Shown here piece by piece: positions 11,156-21,315 of a stretch of 34,428 bases of DNA. Where the stretch lies: the NCBI GenBank assembly GCA_011947345.1, contig JAAVTG010000283.1, forward strand, positions 1 through 34,428, given 5' to 3'. Position numbers and translations under genes: made by a program. The DNA is from Phytophthora quininea (Eukaryota; Oomycota; Peronosporomycetes; Peronosporales; Peronosporaceae). Positions within the stretch are counted from its first letter, which is position 1. Every line of letters begins with the position of its first letter. The notes beneath the pieces are model-generated. The model saw nothing but the letters and a program-made list of their open reading frames with translations, had not been told where the DNA came from and searched no databases.

Positions 11156-13524
11156 CTAGTCTTGAGCCTTATTGCTGTAGCGAAATCGGTCGAACGACAC
11201 AGCTGGAAGCGGAACCGCACCGGTGGGGTTGTCCTCTTGACAGATATTTGTGTCCGTGTAGAGCTCCTTCATCTTGGCCGCAGCAAAGTCATCACTATCA
11301 CTGCAGTCTTGGTTACTTGAAGGTGCCGCCTCGCTTTCAGGCTCATCAACACTTTCTGGTGGGCTTTCTGCAGTCGTGCGGTCAGTTTGGGAATCCGATA
11401 CAATGCTTGTTTCATCGTCCACCGTGGGCTTGCTGGAGAAGGCGTACTTTTCCATTCGGGCAGACAAAGGGATCCGAGATACAGGCCTTGAAGCCCCCAC
11501 GCAGAATACCGAGCCAGTTTTCCTTTTCTTCAATTTGTGCTGCTGAAGCATGGAGCCTGCACGCATCATTCTTGAGAATGCTGTCTCCTTTACTGGCGGG
11601 GACGATTTCTGATGAGTGTCTTGAGCGTTCGGCTCTTGGTTTTCTTTAAAACAGCATCCGCTTGTGCTGCTGGACGAACGTCTTTGGTTTCCTTTAGCGG
11701 ATCAAAAGAAATGACTCGTGTTACATCGACACCGCTGTGATCTTGGCTGGCAGACACCGCCAGAGAATCCATATTACGAGAAGCGGTCTTCTTGGAGGAC
11801 TCGTCCGGAGGGGACATTCTCTTCGCTTTCGCGCCGAAAAAATGGCTCGTAAGAGGACTAGCTGCAGAACTGCTAGAACTGTCTTGCACATTGGTACGAG
11901 TAGTCCATTTGTCCATGAAGGACGGTGGGAGATTTCGCTTTACGGGCTCGGGGCATGATCGTGGCGCATTGAACGATGCAGCAGCAGCAGACTCTCTTGC
12001 ATGAAAAAACGATGTGATGGCTTCCTTCGGGCGGGGTGCAACAACCTTACGCGCCGCAGCAAACGTATTTCTTGCAGCCTTGGGCTGGGCAGCTTTGCGG
12101 CACAGAGGTCGTTGCTGCTCTGGAAATCGCTTCAACGTGATGGGGTCCATATCCCCTTCAGCAATCGCCTTAGCTACATTATTGGCCAGCATAGGCCCCA
12201 CAAAATCCAATTCCGAGTCTGCTTCCAGCACGCGCTCAGGAATTGGCGTGAGAGGACTAATTGCTATGAAAACAATAAACGTTAATCCCTCCAGTTCAAA
12301 CAACAATAACACCAATTTTAAAACGAACCTGTTTCTTGGGGCAATAAACTCGCTGGTGGTGGAAAGTTAAAAGTGCTCTCTTGAAGTCGTCGTCATAGGT
12401 GGCAGGAACTCGAACCTTGCCTTCAAGCCGTAATGCTCGAATGATCTTACCCCACAAACGCTGTTAGTACTACACCATACCATTGGAAAATGCCGCACTA
12501 AACGCACCTTGGAGAATGATCCGTGCTGCTTCATTGCTGCGTAGGCCTTCTTCAGACCAAAGCCGGGTATGCTTGGCAAGTAGTCGCAGCCGGAAAAGAT
12601 GCACATTTCAAGGAACTGTTTGAACAACGTGAAGGTGAGTGCCACCGACACTACACTGACGCAGAATTGAAATCGTACCATTTGCTCATTGAACATGTGA
12701 AAGCTCAGCCCCTTGTTCTTCTTTAGATTGGCTGTTTGGATCTCCTGCGCAACATTGTCTCTGTCCATTTTGAAGAGGACTGTGTGACATCCAAACGGAA
12801 GGCAATCGGAGTCTTCAGTAATCACACCATCCGCGAGCCCATTCTTTATCAGATAAGCCAGTTGCGCGTCCGCTTCGTACGGCGCAACGACGTACAGCAC
12901 ATGCTGCGCCTTTAAGTGCTTCAGTCACAAAAGAAAATATAAAATAAAATCAATTCAGTGACCAAAAATATTCACAAATCTAACAGAGCATACCTGAATC
13001 ACTCGATGAGCCATATAAGGCGAGACATCGGCAGCTCGAACAAAGTATTTGCGCGCCTCGCTGAATTGTTTGTTGTTGAAGCATCGGACACCCAGCTCTC
13101 GGTTCTTTTGACGCGCCCTGTAGCAAATAGTTAGCAAAGCTGACTATAACCAGTGCTGATAATAAGCCCCACGCACTTGCGTCGCTCTTCTTCAGTACCC
13201 TTCTTCATGGGTAGCGGCCCGCCATCGAACACCACGTAGGGCGTCACGCCGTTGTGCCGCAGCGCGTTGATTCGGTCCATAAAATACGTCACATACTTGT
13301 CCGTCTCCTGCCCCAGACAAATCTCCTGGCTGCACGAGTAGATGGCGCGATGGAGCCTGGCAATAGAAATAAGATTTTTGGTGCAATGATGAGCAAGTTA
13401 GAGGGCGAAGGTTCTGCTCTCACCAGCAGTAGCCATCGATGGCGAGCGTGCGGCCCTTGTACTGGTCGAGTGTCTTGCTCTCGGTGATGCTCTTGAGCAC
13501 CGGCAGCAGCCCCGAGATCCCCAT
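11156..13524 (-). CDS. EXO1: Exonuclease 1 (XPG/RAD2 family), seven exons, two frame breaks
   Basis: 5'-3' exonuclease and flap nuclease of mismatch repair and double-strand-break resection; nuclear. Exons: 13524-13424, 13356-13177, 13117-12994, 12918-12679, 12615-12508, 12445-12329 and 12263-11156. The start MGISGLLPVLK is the family N-terminus. Acidic metal-binding residues are visible in AIDGYCW, VFDGGPLP, YEADAQLAY, TEDSDCLPFG and SGCDYLPSIPGFGLKKA (helix-hairpin-helix). The order and lengths match EXO1 rather than FEN1, with a long C-terminal tail (about 370 codons). The tail contains KEAITSFFHA, resembling a PCNA-binding PIP box but lacking the usual first Gln. Two breaks are inferred: one at the start of exon 7 (near 12263, before ISPLTPIPE) and one in a TTTT run near 11645-11652; single missing bases explain both. 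Predicted length is about 659 aa. It shares a 150-bp promoter with TMEM138. Confidence 0.92.
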
Positions 13525-13674
13525 CGTGACGTCGCTTGGCCTGCTCGACGGACGGTATGGAAAAAATGTTTTTCTGGTTTGAAAAAATATGGCGCCAAAT
13601 GTCACTAACGTGAAGTACAAAGACACTAAACCGAAAGATTTCGGTGATCGACACGTCTCTTCAAGATCAAGATC
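13525..13674. promoter_or_regulatory. Bidirectional promoter region, EXO1 (-) / TMEM138 (+)
   Basis: The start codons of EXO1 and TMEM138 are 150 bp apart and face away from each other, so both promoters and 5' UTRs must fit here unless leaders are spliced from further away. The centre is A/T-rich with poly-A/T tracts (about 13560-13590). Confidence 0.6.
13591..13599 (-). promoter_or_regulatory. E2F-like site (TTTGGCGCC)
   Basis: On the minus strand the sequence reads TTTGGCGCC, matching the E2F/DP consensus TTTSSCGC. It is about 70 bp upstream of the EXO1 start codon. E2F sites commonly drive S-phase and DNA-repair genes in animals and plants, so the location is plausible for EXO1. The match is short, and the same nonamer occurs by chance inside the RING gene coding sequence (6664-6672), so binding is only a hypothesis. 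Confidence 0.3.
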
Positions 13675-14351
13675 ATGACGTTGAAGGGCAAGTCGCCTCC
13701 GTTCTTCGGCGTCAGCGCTGCGCTGGCTGTTGGTCTGCACCTCGTGGATATTGCACTCAATTCGTCCATTGAGTACGGAGACCTGCCAGGCCAGGACGCG
13801 ACGGACAGCAGCAGCGACTCCATCATTTCCTTGTACGTCCTGACCAAACTTTGGAGAGATGTTTGCTCATTTGTACGTGTCGATCTAGTGTGCAAGTTCT
13901 GCTGCAAATTACGGCGCTCGTCAATCTGTTTGTGCAGCTGGGTGGAACGTTTCTCTTTCGGAGTGGACTCTTCGGGATGCTCTGCGCAGAGTTCCGTCTC
14001 GTGCTGCTAGTCCAGCCACTTTACATCGCTCTTACCATCATCTTAGGCGTTGCTCGGGCGGTGCGTAGTAGTGGAGTGATGAGGCAGAAGCGTACTGACA
14101 ATGATGCTGAAGAAATTACTATCAACTGGAAGTACTCACCTGGATCTTTGGGACGCCCAAGGCTACACTGTTCTGTCGAGCTTCCACAAGCTGGGTAAGT
14201 AGTGTAGTAGGTGAAGGTTTTGACGCGATCTGAAAATTCGTCCACACTGTTCCCAGGGGCGCTAGGCTACTATGCCTGCAGTATTTTCGCCGTCGAAAAG
14301 CTCCGAGACTACAGGTTTTACAGCCACGCGCACTGGATGCAGCGATGGTAA
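13675..14351 (+). CDS. TMEM138: TMEM138 homolog, ciliary transition-zone membrane protein
   Basis: Four-exon gene: 13675-13832, 13889-14060, 14113-14194 and 14257-14351, about 168 residues with consistent phases. The protein has an N-terminal membrane segment (GVSAALAVGLHLVDIAL), then VQVLLQITALVNLFVQLG, a motif block FLFRSGLFGMLCAEF aligning with the TMEM138 element FVFQAGLVNLLFHKF, a further hydrophobic stretch VLLVQPLYIALTIILGVA, then LDLWDAQGYTVLSSFHKLG and YYACSIFAVEKLRDYRFY. These match TMEM138 in order and spacing. In animals TMEM138 is needed for ciliogenesis and is mutated in Joubert syndrome. Its presence suits an organism with flagellated zoospores. Intron 2 uses a GTGCGT donor and GAAG acceptor; this keeps frame and restores the conserved LWDAQGY segment. 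It diverges from EXO1 and converges on MetAP1-B. Confidence 0.82.
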
Positions 14352-14614
14352 AAGAAATCTTCCCAAACTATTCTTCAGCAGAAGAAGATAAGAAAAATTG
14401 GGCTCTGTATTCGTCAGAGCTACTTTACCACTTACAACAAATCGACTCGCCGGCAGCATCACGACCAGCATTCAATAATGATGCACTGCAGCGTCTTGAT
14501 TCAGTTGGCACTTGTGTGATGCTGGATCACACAGATCAAAACCGACAGCGGAGAGAGTTGACAGTCTGCATATTTCTTTTGGTTAGTGAATCTAGCAGAA
14601 ATGATCTACTTGGC

Positions 14615-15763
14615 TTAGTTGGATCGGCTTGGACGATGCACTTTGTCTAGGTCCCAGGTCATCACGGGCTCGTTCTCGCGCGCTGTCAGAATCTCGTAGC
14701 CAGTCTCCGTCACGAGGAACGTGTGCTCAAACTGCGCCGAGCGTCCGCCATCTCTGGTCACCGACGTCCAGTTGTCTGGCCAAACTTGGTCGCGCCACGT
14801 ACCTTCATTGATCATGGGCTCGACGGTGAAGACCATGCCTGGTTTCATGATACCCACGGCTTTATTCTTCGCGTAATGAGGGACGTTGGGTGGACCGTGC
14901 ATCACGAACCCGACGCCGTGGCCGCAGTAGTCCTTCACCACCGAATACCCCTGCGCGGTGGCGACAGGGGTGATCCGCTTACCTAACTCCCGAAACATCG
15001 TGCCAGGACGGATAATCTCTGCTGCTGCTGCCATACTCTCGAACGTCGTTTTCACTAGACGCACACCGTCCTCATCCACATTCCCCACCAAGTACGTCTC
15101 GCTCAAGTCGCCGTGGAATCCATCCTTGCACACAGTCACGTCGAGGTTCACGATATCACCGTCTTTAAGTGGACGTGAGTCTGGAATACCGTGGCAAATA
15201 ACTTCATTCACAGAGAAGCACATGGACTTGGGGAAGTGATAATAATTGAGTGGCGACGGATAGCACTCGCGGTCGATGCAAGCTTCGTGCACAATCTGGT
15301 CGACCTCTTCGCCTGTGACGCCAGGACCCAACGCTCTGCCGGCGAGGTCGAGGATCTCACGACCTAGGCGACAGGCTTTCCTGATACCTTCAATCTGCTT
15401 AGACGTGTAGATTGGGATCCGTCCGTCAGACTGCTGCTCCATCAAGGGGATGCCCGTCTCAGCATAGTCTGTGTGCTTGATGGTGGACGGGATCAGCCGT
15501 GTCGGGGACACCTTTCCAGGACGGAGTTTGCCTGTGAACTGGTAGTCGTCAAAAGGCGACGAGCTCTCGGCACGCGCCTGCTCGTCCGCAATCGCCTGTG
15601 TGAACATCTTGTGCAGCGCCTTGTGCGTCGACCAGTATCCTTTGAAACACGTCTGCGAGCAGAACGTGCTCATAGCCGCCGGGATACCCAACTTCTTGCA
15701 TGTCGGGCATACCAAGGCCCCGCTCTTGCCGCAGTCCGGTGTCACGCATGTTGTGCCTTTCAT
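14615..15763 (-). CDS. METAP1: Methionine aminopeptidase 1, copy B
   Basis: Intact 382-residue MetAP1 from ATG 15763 (MKGTTCVTPDCGKSGALVCP). The zinc finger is complete (CVTPDCG, CPTC, FCSQTCFKGYWSTHKALH). Catalytic motifs are [56 protein letters not shown] and [10 protein letters not shown], so all five metal ligands and the substrate-contacting histidines are present. It shares the GFVMHG loop with copy A, against GSLFHC in copy C, suggesting that A and B are sister duplicates. The frame is open about 35 codons upstream and contains additional ATGs with MRCVLCEKGG and MRWKEQVSSTS, so an N-terminally extended form is possible. It converges with TMEM138, as copy A does with the relic. It lacks frame breaks. 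Confidence 0.93.
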   Translation of the reverse strand: MKGTTCVTPDCGKSGALVCPTCKKLGIPAAMSTFCSQTCFKGYWSTHKALHKMFTQAIADEQARAESSSPFDDYQFTGKLRPGKVSPTRLIPSTIKHTDYAETGIPLMEQQSDGRIPIYTSKQIEGIRKACRLGREILDLAGRALGPGVTGEEVDQIVHEACIDRECYPSPLNYYHFPKSMCFSVNEVICHGIPDSRPLKDGDIVNLDVTVCKDGFHGDLSETYLVGNVDEDGVRLVKTTFESMAAAAEIIRPGTMFRELGKRITPVATAQGYSVVKDYCGHGVGFVMHGPPNVPHYAKNKAVGIMKPGMVFTVEPMINEGTWRDQVWPDNWTSVTRDGGRSAQFEHTFLVTETGYEILTARENEPVMTWDLDKVHRPSRSN

Positions 15764-16075
15764 GCTGGTGCTACTAACCTGTTCCTTCCAGCGCATGTTG
15801 TCGAATGAGCAGAAATCCTGACGCAGAGGTCCGCCTTTTTCGCAGAGCACACACCTCATGACATCCATCAATACGTCTGCATACACACCAGCATTTCCAT
15901 GTTGAATACAATACGCGGCATCTACGCTCTACGGCTGCGATGGCTTCGATCTCTGATTCAATAAGATAGTCTCGCTCCGTTCTCCAAACGGAGCGGCGCC
16001 GCCAACACCATAGCCATGGCTTCCCTACTGATGCCACTCGCCGCTTGCAAAGCACTCGCTGATGCACAAGACCAT
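15764..16075. other. Intergenic gap between MetAP1-C and MetAP1-B
   Basis: This contains the MetAP1-C 3' UTR and the MetAP1-B promoter. The right part is in frame with MetAP1-B back to about 15886, which would allow an extended N-terminus for copy B. No further gene, repeat or RNA was recognised. Confidence 0.4.
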
Positions 16076-17221
16076 TTACGGGTTCAACGGACGCTGCACT
16101 TTGGCCAAATCCCACTCCATCACGGGCTCGTTCTCGCGCGCAGTGAGGATTTCGTAACCGGTCTCCGTCACGAGGAACGTGTGCTCGAACTGCGCCGAGC
16201 GCTTGCCGTCCACCGTCACAGCCGTCCAGTCATCTGGCCACGTCTTATCGCGCCAAGAGCCGACGTTGATCATCGGCTCGATGGTGAAGATCATGCCGGG
16301 CTTCATAATACCTACGGCCTTGTTCTTAGCGTAGTGAGGCACGTTCGGTGTGCAGTGGAACAGCGAGCCGATACCGTGGCCGCAGTACGTCTTGACCACA
16401 GAGAAATCCTGCGCATTTGCGACCGCCGCAATGTGTTTGCCAAGCTCGCGAAACATCGTACCGGGACGCACGAGCTTGGCCGCCGCCGCCAGCGCATCAA
16501 ACGCCGTCTTGACTAGACGGACGCCTTCCTCATCCACGTTGCCGACCAGGAATGTGTCGTTCAAATCGCCGTGGTAGCCGTTCTTGTAGACCGTCACGTC
16601 CAAGTTGACAATGTCGCCATCCTCCAGCGGGCGCGAGTCCGGAATGCCATGACAGATCACTTCGTTGACTGAAATACACACCGATTTAGGGAAATGGTAG
16701 TAGTTCAGAGGTGACGGGTAGCAGTCCCGCTCCATGCAAGCTTGATGCACGATCTTGTCGATCTCGTCGCCGGTGACACCGACACGAAGCGCTCTACCGG
16801 CAATGTCTAGCACTTCTCGACCGGCTTTACAGGCCGCTCGGATGCCCTCGATCTGCTCTGCAGAGTAGATAGGGATGGTCTTGCCGGCCTTCTGCTCCGA
16901 CACGGGGATGCCGTCGTCGGCGTAGTCTGGGCGCTGGATGTGGTCGGGCACGAAGCTCGTGTCGGACACGTCGCCCGGACGCAGCTTGCCTGTGAACTCG
17001 AAGCCGTCAAAGGGCGACGTGCTCTCGGCCCGGGCCTGTTCCTCGGCGAGAGCCTGCGTGAACATCTTGTGCAGCGCCTTGTGCGAGCTCCAGTAGCCCT
17101 TGAAGCACTCCTGCGAGCAGAAGGTGCTCATGGCCGGCGGGATGCCCAGCTTCTTGCAGGTCGGGCACACGAGCGAGCCGCTCTTGCCGCAGTTGGGCGT
17201 CACGCACGGAGCTCCTGCCAT
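16076..17221 (-). CDS. METAP1: Methionine aminopeptidase 1, copy C
   Basis: Intact 381-residue MetAP1 from ATG 17221 ([20 protein letters not shown]). It has the N-terminal zinc finger ([18 protein letters not shown]) and catalytic motifs [56 protein letters not shown] and [10 protein letters not shown]. All metal ligands are present. Unlike copies A and B, it keeps phenylalanine before the second active-site histidine (LFH), as in animal MetAP1. This copy has the strongest GC-rich third-position bias by eye and may be the ancestral housekeeping gene. It is divergent from the potassium-channel gene, with only 99 bp between start codons. Confidence 0.93.
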   Translation of the reverse strand: MAGAPCVTPNCGKSGSLVCPTCKKLGIPPAMSTFCSQECFKGYWSSHKALHKMFTQALAEEQARAESTSPFDGFEFTGKLRPGDVSDTSFVPDHIQRPDYADDGIPVSEQKAGKTIPIYSAEQIEGIRAACKAGREVLDIAGRALRVGVTGDEIDKIVHQACMERDCYPSPLNYYHFPKSVCISVNEVICHGIPDSRPLEDGDIVNLDVTVYKNGYHGDLNDTFLVGNVDEEGVRLVKTAFDALAAAAKLVRPGTMFRELGKHIAAVANAQDFSVVKTYCGHGIGSLFHCTPNVPHYAKNKAVGIMKPGMIFTIEPMINVGSWRDKTWPDDWTAVTVDGKRSAQFEHTFLVTETGYEILTARENEPVMEWDLAKVQRPLNP

Positions 17222-17320
17222 CTCGGTTGCCAATGGTCGAATGACGGTTTTGATAGGTGAGGAAAGACCTATTTATGTAGCAGAACACACAATTGGGTCA
17301 AAACAGCTTGAAGCGACGTG
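17222..17320. promoter_or_regulatory. Compact divergent promoter, MetAP1-C (-) / SLO-like channel (+)
   Basis: Only 99 bp separate the two outward-facing start codons. If both starts are right, core promoters and leaders for both genes overlap here. No TATA box or clear oomycete initiator was identified with confidence. Confidence 0.45.
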
Positions 17321-20300
17321 ATGCCGCAATATCTCGAGGTCATGACGCCCGAAGACGGCAGAGCGATGCACGCGCTGCAGGTGCGGCTCGGTAGTAGACA
17401 GGTGTATACTCTGCTTGAATGACACCAGATCTGTGATTGTGTAGATGGAGCAAGAGATCGAGGACAGCATCCCTATCCGTACGTAACTCTTGTCAAATAA
17501 GTTGTAATATGCCTAATTGATTGTCCCTGGACAGGAGAGAGCGCTCCCAGGCTCGACATCAGGATCAGCGAGGTCAGCAGCAATGAGAAGCCTCGCTCCA
17601 TCGCCCGAGTGTATGTCCCGACGCTGCAAGAGCGCGCCCGCAACATGATGGCCGGTCGCTTCGGACTTTCTCTCGAGATCGTCAACTTTTCTCTCAGTAT
17701 GCTCATCTTCTTCGCCTATATTGCTGAGGTTCGTGGTGTTTTTTATACATAAGCAAACGGAGGGGGACTAACGTGTCGGTGATCTTGTAGCTCTATGACG
17801 AAGACATTTACTACTCGCACTCCCGCACGGCCGTTGAGGCTGTTGCGACGGCGTTCTTTGTCTTTGACTTTGGACTGCACCTGTTCGTCGCCGAAAACTC
17901 CTGGAAATACGTCCTCTCTGGGCATGGAATGATCGATCTGCTGACGATTATTCCATCGCTGATCGTGGTAAGATATTTTCATTTTTTTATGATAAAAGAA
18001 ACACTAAATGCCGCGTTACTTGTCATCATAGTTTGCGGATCCAAACAATCGTTCCCAAATGATGCTTGTATTTCGTGTTCTCCGGATTTTCCGTGCATTG
18101 AGGGTGCTGCGACTGGCTCACTACATCAAATACAAGAAACATGGCTTTGAGTACGAGGTGAGCACAATTACGTGTGGAGTCTTGGTCGCAGTAGTAATAT
18201 CTTAACGTCTCATTAGCTCGGCGTGTTTATTCTGTCGACCATTGCTGTTATTCTCTGTGCAGCGGGAATTTATCAAGCGCTGGAATCTGACGCGTACACT
18301 GAAGACAAAACTCTTAAGTTCCATGACGCGTTATATTTCGTATTGGTGACCGTATCGACGATAGGTATAGTCGAGCCAAACATTGTGTTCATTTGTCTGA
18401 GCCATGCTAATTTTCTATGTTTCCTGAACCTAGGATATGGAGATATCACTCCAAGAACCGAACTGGGCCACGTGTTCGTGATCATCGTGATTATCGGTAT
18501 CTTCACGATTGTTCCTGCTGAAGTGAACAAGCTCAACGCGCTCGCAAAGCAAAACAATTCCTGGGACAAAGATGTGGATATCAATCCGTCTGGACATGTG
18601 ATTGTATCTGGTTATAATCTGACTGTCAGTACAGTCATGGAATTCCTCCAAGAGTTTTATCACCCAAGCCGAGGCACCATAAATTTGGACGTGGTCTTCA
18701 TCAGTGATGAACCTCCGTCTTTAGATTTAATACGTGTGCTGGCAAAGCAGCAATACCGTCGACGAACGAGTTACATCAGGGGCAGTCTGACGTTGGATCG
18801 CGATCAGCGTCGCGCGAAGATGGAAACAGCAACGGCGGTGTTTTTCCTAGCCAATAATCGACACGAACCAGCGCAACAGGATGCAGCCACCATTTTACAC
18901 GCAGTCTCCATTCGAAACTATGCAGATAGCTGTGGAAAGCACGTGGACGTCTACGTGCAGCTCCTTTCGCGAGTGTATGACTACGAAATGTCGTCGAGTT
19001 TGCTTGGTGCCAATGCGACGAATACCTCAGCGCTAAAAGATATGCTGCTAGCTCGTGCCGCTGTGTGCCCCGGATCCAGTACTCTCATTTTGAATTTAAT
19101 TCGCTCGTATCACGTAGGCCAATATGTCAAGCGACGCACATGGGGGAAAATGTGGATTCACGAGGTACGTACAGTATTTTTTTGTATTTTGTATCCTGAT
19201 TGCTGTTTTCTCTTCGTCGTTAGTATTTGGACGGAATGACATATCAAATATTCCCAGTGATCTTCTCGACTCGCTTTGAACACAAGAGATTTGATGTTGT
19301 GGGTCGTCACTTTTACGAGAAGTTTGGGGCGCTCCTTATTGCTGTTTTGAACTCGAATGGCAGTGGAGATCTCAATAGTTATACGCCTACGAATCCTGTT
19401 CGGCTGGTCCCGTTTCGATCCTTTATTCGTGAAGGGTGCGTGCAGTCAACGCAATATATTCTGATGACTTGCATTGACTTATTTGGAATGCTTTTGACAG
19501 AGACATTGGGTTTGTGATCGCGAAAACCGCGTCGGACGTGATTGGAATTGTCAACTCGTACGGATATTGGGAGAGAGGTGAAGAAGGAGAGCGGGGACCT
19601 TCTGAGAGTTTTCTGTCAACTTCTGTGCGTGTTTCGTCAGACACACTCTGGCGTCGTCGGTCTCCTCACAAAAATTTCCGCTCTGCTCGCCGGGCAGCAT
19701 CGGTTCGAAATCTTCACCTAGAAGTCCCGCTAGACCACGCGAACATCAACCGGCGGGAAGAACCTTTTAAACGAGGAGATATCGCTAGTTATGGGGATGC
19801 GAAAGCTCCAGATGCTTTACCACCTACTGGAAAGCCACCACCACTTCGAATTAACCGAGAGTCCATGCCGTCTCTCGTGATGTCTCCATTAACTGGCAAT
19901 CAACTGCACGTTGCCATTCGAAGCAAAGATGAGCAAAAGATCGGAGAGATTTTCGACAGAGACCACTTTCGCTCCGACGTTAAGGGGCAATCTGGCCACT
20001 ACGTCATTTGCTCGAGGAGTTTGACCGATGCAGTGTCGATTGCCACTTTTCTACGAGATTACATCGGACAAGAGTATGAGTACGAGGAACGCGAGAGTGA
20101 GAAGCATCGATTTCCGGAGTTTACGCAGGTGGTTTTGTTAATGGCGCGGAAACCAACAGCAAAAGATTTGATGAGCGTCGCGGAGGAAATGTCAGCCGAT
20201 TTCCTCCGCAATATTATCGTAGTTACCGGTAGCCCGGCCAGGAGTTCCGATCTTGTACGTGCTGAGGCTGCGAAAGCTCGACAAGTCGTGATTTTGCCTC

Positions 20301-21241
20301 TCGACCAAAGCGTGCCAAGGGAAGGAGACCAACTAGCATCTATATATGAGGCCACGGAGCTAAGTCTTCGTGGACGAACGACTTGGGCAGATGACGAACG
20401 TCTAGCAGATTTTGGGGTTGTTTGTTCTCTCTTAGCAGTTGAGGTTACCAAACAAGGGTTATCAAGAAATACTACTCCTCTAGGTCGCCGTCGACAAAGC
20501 AGCAGCAGACTTAGTAGTGATCCTGGAGTATCGCCGACGATGCGTACTTCGTTCAGACGTGAGATCGATCAAGGGATCCCGCTAGAAAGTGTGAAGCTCA
20601 GAACGTTAGGCCGCATTCCTGGTCTTGACCCCGGTATCTTTCGGGAAAAATCCGACATCATCGAGGCAGCGTTACAACAACATTACGAATCTCAAGCAGT
20701 ACTGGCGACGGAGAGAAAACAAACCGCTACAAGTTTGTGGTCCACAGCTTCAATAAATACGCTAGCAGTACTGCACTATGCGTGTAATGCCAAGTTCTGT
20801 CGCCCGTGTGATGAAGCCGCTCAAGATGAACTGCCGTCCTTGACGCCGCTGTTTGCAGGAGGTGGCATTTTCTTGTCGAGTCTCTTGAATCGCATTGTTT
20901 GCCAGGCATTCTATAATCCCTACGCTACGGATGTGATCGAAGCGTTAGCAAATGGGACAGGATCAGGCTTGTCCGAAAAGGATATAAGCCCGCTCAATAG
21001 ACCAAGCTGTGGTGCTTCTGGCCATCCTCACCGCCGGCTCTTTGATGTGGAGCTTGACGAGCGGTATGTTGGAGGAGCTTTCTTGGACGTGTTTCTGGAT
21101 TTTATCGCCAACGAAATGCTCGTCGTTGGGGTACTGCGTCACACATCTCCCGAGCTGGAGAACTTGCTCCCGTTCGTGTACACATGCCCACCTCCATCAA
21201 CCAGTATGCATACCGGTGATCGACTATTTGTACTGGGGTAG
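17321..21241 (+). CDS. SLO/BK-like voltage-gated potassium channel with RCK domains
   Basis: Nine exons: 17321-17380, 17445-17478, 17535-17728, 17791-17967, 18032-18157, 18217-18364, 18434-19164, 19224-19435 and 19501-21241; 1,140 residues, no frame break. S1 is GLSLEIVNFSLSMLIFFAYI; S2/S3 lie in TAFFVFDFGLHLFV and MIDLLTIIPSLIV. S4 (exon 5) is VFRVLRIFRALRVLRL, with five arginines at every third position (residues 170-182), as in Kv channels. The pore is split by intron 6 inside TVSTI-GYGDITP, the K+ selectivity filter. After S6 (VIIVIIGIFTIVPAEV) come RCK-type regulatory modules: HVIVSGYN starts the first, and GHYVICSRSLTDAVSIATFL the second. A BK_channel_a-like stretch includes GSSTLILNLIRSY. 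Likely plasma-membrane K+ efflux, gated by voltage and ligand. No aspartate-rich calcium bowl is obvious. Confidence 0.9.
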
Positions 21242-21315
21242 CAACAAGCACAAAAACCTCAAGCGATTATTGATCAAATGGCCAGTATTCATCGCTACTT
21301 CTACTTATCTTCTTC

